A DNA stretch of 64,000 nt from Epithemia pelagica. Lineage: Eukaryota; Bacillariophyta; Bacillariophyceae; Surirellales; Surirellaceae. How positions within the stretch are numbered: the stretch's first letter is position 1; each line of letters opens with the position of its first letter. The notes beneath the pieces are model-generated. The model was not told the origin of the DNA. It worked only from the letters and a program-made list of their open reading frames with translations, and searched no databases. This document shows positions 58,591 through 64,000 of the stretch, piece after piece. The translations under genes and the position numbers were made by a program. The DNA lies in the NCBI GenBank assembly GCA_946965045.2, contig OX337235.1:3109928-3173927 (forward strand), given 5' to 3'.

Positions 58591-61500
58591 ATGGCAGGTG
58601 AAGGCCTTAATGGCAGCAGCAACAGCGCGGCCAAGAGGTTGAGCAACCCATACGTTGGATGGACACCGCAGCCACTACCACAAGCAATCCGCAACAGCAC
58701 AGAACGGAACGAAACACGTGTTCCCACCGGCTTTCCTTTAGTTTCTGACTTATTTGGAGAGAGAGGAGAGAGGAAAATGGGAGTCCAAAGCCAAAAGCGA
58801 GCTACAAACAGTAGAGCAATCCGCAGGAGACCAGAGCATCAGTACAAGTCATCAACAGCTCACAGTCGAAAGAAGGCTGACGATGAGGACCGCCCCTTTG
58901 ACCCAGCTCGAGACTGCCCTGTCTGCAAGAGAGAGGCAGCAGGCAAGTCCCAACCACATCGAAAACATCACGATCTTTGCCCTTGTAGTAGAAGCAATCG
59001 CAAAAACCAAAAAGTATGCACAAAGTACATGAAGAAACTGACGGACGTGTTTGCATCGAACCAACAACGCCAGTCTCCCCTCAAACAGAAGGAGGCCGTC
59101 CAGCAGCAAGCGATGTACACTTTCTTTGTCCCTTCTCCTGATAGGAAAAGGAAGGCAAGTGACAACGACTCGAAACCGAAAGCAAAGAAGCTGAAACCAC
59201 CCCCACAGGGGCAGATGAATCTTCAACCACCACCTCCACCACAAAATGGCGGCAGTACAAATGACCCAATTGTTTTGGATGATGCAGATATGGTTCCTGT
59301 TCAGGGTGCTCCAGAAATGGATGAATCCGAAATGAACAGGAACCTCTCTGTGGATCAGATGGAAGTAAATGAGACCGAATCTCCTCCCACTGGTCCTCCC
59401 CTTGTTGCCTCGAATGTCGCGGCTGGAGTAACAGATACAACGCTTCCACCAATGGCAATGCCAACAGGTTCCCTTCTTACCATCGTTGAAGGGAGCTTGA
59501 GTGGAGATGGCAGTAAAAAAAAGAAAGGAATCCCTGAACCCATCAGTATAGTTGCGGAGTTCATTTCAAAGATGTCGAAAGAGGATTTGGACTTGTGGTT
59601 TCCGCCCCATAGTCTCAAGTTTGTAATCCCCAATGACAGGAGCTACGGTAGACCACTCAACCCCCTCTACCATTCAGTCGAGGGTACGTCCCTTTATCAT
59701 GTTCACTGGGAAGCCCATTTCCCCAATATCAAGATCCTTTGTCCGGATCCAACCTGCGACGGAGGGATGCTGAAACAAGATCGGACGAATTATTCCAAGA
59801 ATAAGACTTTGATGCCCTTGTTTAATATGAGCGGACCGCCATCGTGGTGCATAGTGATGTCGTATGTTTGTCAGACATGTGGGAAGCGGTACAATGGCAA
59901 TGATGGTCGTGTGCTTCTCACGTTACCCGAGTACGTGCGTAATGCATACCCCGTGGAGCCGAAGTATGCTGGAGCGGGCAACTGCCATCTCGACCTCGAC
60001 TGCTGTCATGTTGTGCAAGAGAATATGGTAACGTACGGAAACGGCGAACAGCTTGCGCGATTGATTGCGAGCCGAGGAAGTAAGGACTACCTCCGTCGGT
60101 TCGCTGAGTATGTCTCTTTCATGAGCCATTACAATGCTCACAGCGACAACCCAGTCACCCCTGCAGAGTATCCCAGCTTTGAAGAGTTCATGCCAACCAT
60201 GCCCCCAGCTGGTGATACGATTCGAGATCTGTTTGATGAAGCTTGCGCTTCGAACCTTACACCTTATAGGGTAAGCGATCATGATCGGTGTGTTCGCGAG
60301 ATGCAATCAGTTGGAACCAACGCTTTCTTTGCCCAAGACCATACAATGGAGATGGTCAAGAACTACACCAAGAAGCTTGGAGCGGCGGCCGCTTGGGATA
60401 CAGCAACCGAAACCGGTGAAATCGCTTCCGTTGTATTGACAGGAGGCACTGGGGTGGCTGATATTGCGCATGCCGCCGAGCAATTGGCCCGTCGACCACA
60501 TTTCAATCCGGTTGCCATGTACAGTGACACGTACCCTGCTAAGGACGCGTTCTGGAAGATCTTGTTCGGTGCGGTACTGACTGGGCGACTCGGTTTGTAC
60601 CATTTTCAACAAAGGATCATCAAAACGCTTCGTCAGGGCCACATCGATTATCATAGAGCTTTGCGAGAACTCTGCCATTGCATCTATGAGTGGGAGCCCG
60701 AAACGTACCAGGCATTGGTACAGGCTCTTCGTGCAGGAAATATGGGTCGAGACAAGAAACCATTGTCTGATCAAGATATCCTTGACATCGAAATGTCCAA
60801 GGATTTCCGTAAGAAGTATGGAAAGTTCCTCATGAAGAAAATCAGGCCCCCTGATGTCATTCGACAGAAGCTTGAAGAATGGTTCTGTAATTACAAGGTT
60901 GACTCTTCCGATCCCATCGAACGACCTGGTCGCGGACGCCCCGATCCCATTACAGGAAAGAAGCTTTTCACCGTCGATACCAAGACCGCCCTGGAAGAGC
61001 AGAAGAAGAATGCGGCACATATTCAGGACATTGTGCCTGTTCAGGATATGTATCGCGTTATCCCACCCACGAAGACGACTCGTCATGGTTTGGCCGAGTA
61101 CAGTTTGTTGCGATGTGAATCGAAACTCGAGGGGTTCCATGATCACCTTGCTCACTTCGGTAATGTTGGAATGCGTTCTTCCTTGTGCGACAATGTCAAC
61201 TTGTTAGGTACAACAATGTACAACACGAGAATCCGTCATCGGCTTCGTATGGCTGCAACACCAGTCGATGAACGGCCGAATGTTCCAGCATATTGGGCCA
61301 ATAATCCCACATTTTACAACCATTCCGAGCTCGGTTACATCAACGATCTCGCAAAGGAGTCCGGATATCCAACAATTCCTTTCGAGTATGCTCGTGAGTT
61401 GCCTGAAGACAACGGCGAGCGGTTCTTTTCAGAGTATTGGATTCAGGAGCGAGCAAGGCAGGCTGCTTTCCAATCGTCTCCCTTAAATGATCGTTGTTAC

Positions 61501-62124
61501 TGTGATCAGTGTGGAAATAATCCGGTTCCTCTTGTTCATGACAAGAAGAAATCGCCATTGCTCCCAAACAAGAATGGTCCATCTTCGAAGGAAGCGGACA
61601 GTGTTTGGTCCTCCCCTCTTATCGCGACACCAGTCAAATCGAAGAACGAAGAGACGCCCTCATCTGTGGATGTCGTTACGAAGGCTGTGTTTGATTCCTC
61701 CAAGAAGGCATCACCATCCAGTTCCTCCAAAAAGGCATCGTCCACACCCAGTTGCGATGATTCGTCTCCAACTTTGGTTGACCTGTCTCCTGTTCCTCTA
61801 TCGCCGCAAAAACTGTCTCCTGTGAAAGCTTCCCCTGATATTCCAGGTTGGAGTAACCAGCTTTACTGCGTGCCCGCCCAGATGGAGGGTAGTCATCCGC
61901 CGTTCCTTGTTCCTCGAGGTGGTTACCCGATGTTTGGCGGACCAGCGCCTCAGTATCCACAAGCACAAGGATGGGGATGGGGAAATATTGCAGAAACGGC
62001 CCGTCCAAAGGCTCAGCATCAGGTATGCTGTCAGCCATTTCTTCAGTGGGCCTGTCGTCCCAACCGAAATGGCCGTCCACCTCATGACAAGAGTTGTCCA
62101 AAGTCGAGCAAAGCCAAAAAGTAG
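58591..62124 (+). CDS. Large zinc-finger DDE-type transposase-like protein (KDZ/DUF6729-like)
   Basis: 1177 residues from ATG 58591 (ACCATGG). Residues 1-330 are low complexity, basic then Pro/Glu-rich, with a Cys/His cluster (CPVCKRE at 109, then HHDLCPC). Near 385-440 a zinc-ribbon-like pair, CPDPTCDGGML and CQTCGKRYNG. Then a likely RNase-H-fold core: FAQDHTMEMVKNY (Asp583), VAMYSDTYPAKDAFW (Asp646), YHFQQRIIKTLR, and a long helical insert before CESKLEGFHDHLAHFG (Glu847). D, D and E occur in the order of DDE transposases, and the EGFHxHL motif is one I associate with KDZ-like or DUF6729 proteins. The end has CYCDQCGNN and a Ser/Pro/Lys-rich tail. The frame is intact. Family placement is by memory; terminal repeats were not found. 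Confidence 0.55.
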   Translation: MAGEGLNGSSNSAAKRLSNPYVGWTPQPLPQAIRNSTERNETRVPTGFPLVSDLFGERGERKMGVQSQKRATNSRAIRRRPEHQYKSSTAHSRKKADDEDRPFDPARDCPVCKREAAGKSQPHRKHHDLCPCSRSNRKNQKVCTKYMKKLTDVFASNQQRQSPLKQKEAVQQQAMYTFFVPSPDRKRKASDNDSKPKAKKLKPPPQGQMNLQPPPPPQNGGSTNDPIVLDDADMVPVQGAPEMDESEMNRNLSVDQMEVNETESPPTGPPLVASNVAAGVTDTTLPPMAMPTGSLLTIVEGSLSGDGSKKKKGIPEPISIVAEFISKMSKEDLDLWFPPHSLKFVIPNDRSYGRPLNPLYHSVEGTSLYHVHWEAHFPNIKILCPDPTCDGGMLKQDRTNYSKNKTLMPLFNMSGPPSWCIVMSYVCQTCGKRYNGNDGRVLLTLPEYVRNAYPVEPKYAGAGNCHLDLDCCHVVQENMVTYGNGEQLARLIASRGSKDYLRRFAEYVSFMSHYNAHSDNPVTPAEYPSFEEFMPTMPPAGDTIRDLFDEACASNLTPYRVSDHDRCVREMQSVGTNAFFAQDHTMEMVKNYTKKLGAAAAWDTATETGEIASVVLTGGTGVADIAHAAEQLARRPHFNPVAMYSDTYPAKDAFWKILFGAVLTGRLGLYHFQQRIIKTLRQGHIDYHRALRELCHCIYEWEPETYQALVQALRAGNMGRDKKPLSDQDILDIEMSKDFRKKYGKFLMKKIRPPDVIRQKLEEWFCNYKVDSSDPIERPGRGRPDPITGKKLFTVDTKTALEEQKKNAAHIQDIVPVQDMYRVIPPTKTTRHGLAEYSLLRCESKLEGFHDHLAHFGNVGMRSSLCDNVNLLGTTMYNTRIRHRLRMAATPVDERPNVPAYWANNPTFYNHSELGYINDLAKESGYPTIPFEYARELPEDNGERFFSEYWIQERARQAAFQSSPLNDRCYCDQCGNNPVPLVHDKKKSPLLPNKNGPSSKEADSVWSSPLIATPVKSKNEETPSSVDVVTKAVFDSSKKASPSSSSKKASSTPSCDDSSPTLVDLSPVPLSPQKLSPVKASPDIPGWSNQLYCVPAQMEGSHPPFLVPRGGYPMFGGPAPQYPQAQGWGWGNIAETARPKAQHQVCCQPFLQWACRPNRNGRPPHDKSCPKSSKAKK

Positions 62125-62354
62125 GAAACTGGATTACGGCCGTCTCCGCGTTGTGTTTCATGCGGTGACTGTTTGCCATTTGCGATAGTAATACGAACGA
62201 TAAAAGACAGAGTAGTGTTTGCCAACATGTTCTATCATGGTTACAGTCAAGTTTCAAACTTGCCCATTAGAAGAATAGCAGAATGGAGAGACTCACTCAT
62301 ATCCATCGCTTAGGGAGCCGTGGGAAATGGCCATCCACGTGCATATGGTGCTTC
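62125..62354. other. Short gap between convergent ORFs
   Basis: Only about 230 bases separate the stop codons of the two convergent genes, so their 3' UTRs probably share this stretch. Confidence 0.5.
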
Positions 62355-63671
62355 TCAGTGGTGACTCCCATGAGAAGAGCGGCGGTTGGAAGGAGCTGGT
62401 GTGGCTCCCCATCCACTACCACGAGGGGGAGCAGCGGAACCACGATGGGCCGTGTTGCTGTGAACCTGAGTCGTACCGGCTCGGGAGCCCGTTTCAATGT
62501 GAGTGGGAATAGTGGGTTCCCCACCTTCTTTGAGATCGGCCATCTTTTCCGTAGCCATGCTTGTCACCCAAGCTCCGTTGATTACCACGGCGTAATGCTT
62601 TACACCTTCAGCCACAACCAACGGTGGTTTGATAAACGGTTTCGATGGTTGCGTTGGCTTCGCCGGCTCACATTCTTGCTGTGGGACAGGGGTGAGTGAA
62701 GCCGGTTCCTCAGCGTTTTTGTCTTCCGAGGAAAGCGCCTCATCCTCCATAATGGAATTCTTCTTGGGAGATTCATCCTTTTCGGCTTCCTCTTCAGAGG
62801 ACTCGGACTCGTCGCCCCATACACCTTCCTCGAGGTAGCCGTATTGGACGAGACGGTCTTCCGTCACTTCCCGGCTGATCGTTTCCTGTGCATCGTAGAT
62901 CCAGTTTTGGACCACGGCAAAACCATGGAACTTGTTCGGAAGAAACTTCTTTGGGTCATCCTTGCGGCGACCAGGAGGAAGAAGTACCACAATCGGCAAG
63001 ACGGGGCTTTTGTGTAGAATGTTAATGGGCTCCGTCAAGCACACCCATTGATAAAAGGGTTGTAGTGTGTGCTGGATCACGTTGTTCACGTTCTGTAGGA
63101 GGTTCAAACGATCCGCAATCTTCTTCGCTCCATGGTCGCGTAGGTTTTGGAGCTCCGGAATCATGGAGCCTCCGCCACGGTCCGCTTTGTAAAACCACAA
63201 GCAATCGTCCATTGCCGAAGCAAGCCCGAAGGCCGCTGAGCAAGTGCGTTTCACCGTAGAGGGGAAGGAAATTGTTCGGGGAATATGGCGGTCAAGGATT
63301 TTGGCAAAAACCATGTTCTTGTCGGTTGATTCGCCATCGCCTCCCTGGGAATCATCGTCGTCGATCAAAATCTCGGCAAGCTTCTGAGCTGGTTTCTTTT
63401 CTTCCTCTTTTGAGGAAAATGCCCCCGCCTTCAGTGCTTTGGATGCTTCTTCCTTCGACACTTTCCTGACGACGCCATCAGGGGAGCGGATTTCTACGAG
63501 TCTCACGGAGGAGCCTCCAGTGTCATCCGAAGCGTCGGACTCGCGTTTCTCAACACGGGTTTTCTTCTTTTTGGGAATCGTGTCAAGGGGCTCATCCTTT
63601 TGCGTGCCATCTTCCTTAGAAGCGGCGGCAGCGGGAGGCCTTTTCGGAGCGGCTTTGCGTTCACGTGCCAT
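62355..63671 (-). CDS. Unknown charged protein, convergent with the DDE-type gene
   Basis: 438 residues from ATG 63669-63671 (MARERKAAPKRPPAAAA); the frame is open further upstream without ATG. Residues 1-130 are basic then acidic, with a nuclear-localisation-like PKKKKTRVEKR. The middle (about 135-285) looks globular: FAKILDRHIPRTISFPSTVKRTCSAAFGLASAMDD, then LNLLQNVNNVIQHTLQPFYQWVC and LPIVVLLPPGRRKDDPKKF. After that come an Asp/Glu/Ser-rich run, a Pro-rich stretch and a short folded-looking HYAVVINGAWVTSMATEK. I do not recognise a family. Its position next to a transposase-like gene, with overlapping 3' regions, suggests it may be the second gene of the same element; no ends were found to prove that. 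Confidence 0.55.
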   Translation of the reverse strand: MARERKAAPKRPPAAAASKEDGTQKDEPLDTIPKKKKTRVEKRESDASDDTGGSSVRLVEIRSPDGVVRKVSKEEASKALKAGAFSSKEEEKKPAQKLAEILIDDDDSQGGDGESTDKNMVFAKILDRHIPRTISFPSTVKRTCSAAFGLASAMDDCLWFYKADRGGGSMIPELQNLRDHGAKKIADRLNLLQNVNNVIQHTLQPFYQWVCLTEPINILHKSPVLPIVVLLPPGRRKDDPKKFLPNKFHGFAVVQNWIYDAQETISREVTEDRLVQYGYLEEGVWGDESESSEEEAEKDESPKKNSIMEDEALSSEDKNAEEPASLTPVPQQECEPAKPTQPSKPFIKPPLVVAEGVKHYAVVINGAWVTSMATEKMADLKEGGEPTIPTHIETGSRAGTTQVHSNTAHRGSAAPPRGSGWGATPAPSNRRSSHGSHH

Positions 63672-64000
63672 GGTCAAGTGAACACCAGTAGGATCCAATG
63701 GGAAACACTGGTGGGTATGGGAATGGTGAGAAGTTACTTGCAACGTTGGGCGCAGTGACTCAATTTGTAAACGAACTGTGTGTGAGTGATTGCTTCCACT
63801 ATTTTGTTGTGTGACAGTTCTGGTACTGGTTCACGTACCTAGGTACATACGTGATACTGGTAGGCTTTTCACGTTGAAATTAGCGATTTTCATGTAAACC
63901 TATTAGACCGGTTTGTGTCACGATTTTTATGGATGGGTTTGATTGGTTAATTTTCTATTCCTATCGTTTTTCTATCATTTTGTTGAGTGGTTCGTAATTT
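63672..64000. other. Window end, upstream of the charged-protein gene
   Basis: No gene seen. The promoter and 5' UTR of the minus-strand gene should lie here. A short palindrome (ACGTACCTAGGTACATACGT) is at about 63833-63852. Confidence 0.4.

Overview
This is nuclear DNA of a eukaryotic microalga, most likely a pennate diatom (a raphid species such as Seminavis would fit, but the species is not proven). The basis is short GT-AG introns of about 90-200 bp, an expanded family of kinase-less leucine-rich-repeat (LRR) proteins with very acidic N-termini, a compact Ty1/copia element of the kind common in diatoms, and a Crinkler/RHS-type fragment. There is no operon structure. I found no convincing tRNA, rRNA or CRISPR array.

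Left part (1-21 kb): a truncated Crinkler/RHS-type protein, then an LRR cluster. Three LRR genes look intact (2764-4899 minus, 8290-10509 plus, 18344-20701 plus). Each encodes an acidic N-terminal segment, one transmembrane helix, a Ser/Pro/Ala stalk, a cap, plant-type LRRs and a cysteine-rich C-terminus. Between them are decayed relatives: a deletion derivative (1517-2188) and a multi-LRR array (11440-17149) that starts with a signal peptide and strings together four LRR ectodomains. The third and fourth ectodomains are near copies of the neighbouring intact genes. A two-exon gene for a secreted, possibly GPI-anchored, protein lies inside the cluster (6251-7553).

Middle (21-36.5 kb): a 6.9-kb Ty1/copia element with identical 153-bp LTRs, then single genes for a SET-domain protein, a degenerate delta-9 acyl desaturase, a P-loop protein, an Erg28-like membrane protein and a LURP-one/tubby-like protein. 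The P-loop and Erg28-like genes diverge from a promoter rich in ACGT motifs.

36.5-48.3 kb: a Mutator-like foldback element (9-bp target duplication) and a MITE-like element (7-bp duplication) sit 23 bp apart. They are followed by a fatty-acid hydroxylase/sterol desaturase family gene, a sulfotransferase-like gene, and two tandem alpha/beta hydrolase (DUF900-like) genes, each with a single but different lesion near the same place.

Right part (48.3-64 kb) is mostly mobile DNA: a complete 5.6-kb PIF/Harbinger-like transposon with terminal inverted repeats, a 3-bp CTG duplication and four ORFs; a second, intron-containing Harbinger-like transposase next to a G25 tract; a 5'-truncated LINE with a 19-bp target duplication; and a 1177-residue DDE-type protein convergent with an unknown highly charged protein.

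The most unusual content is the mosaic multi-LRR array, the four-ORF Harbinger-like element with giant hairpins, and the pair of adjacent insertions just upstream of the LURP-like gene.
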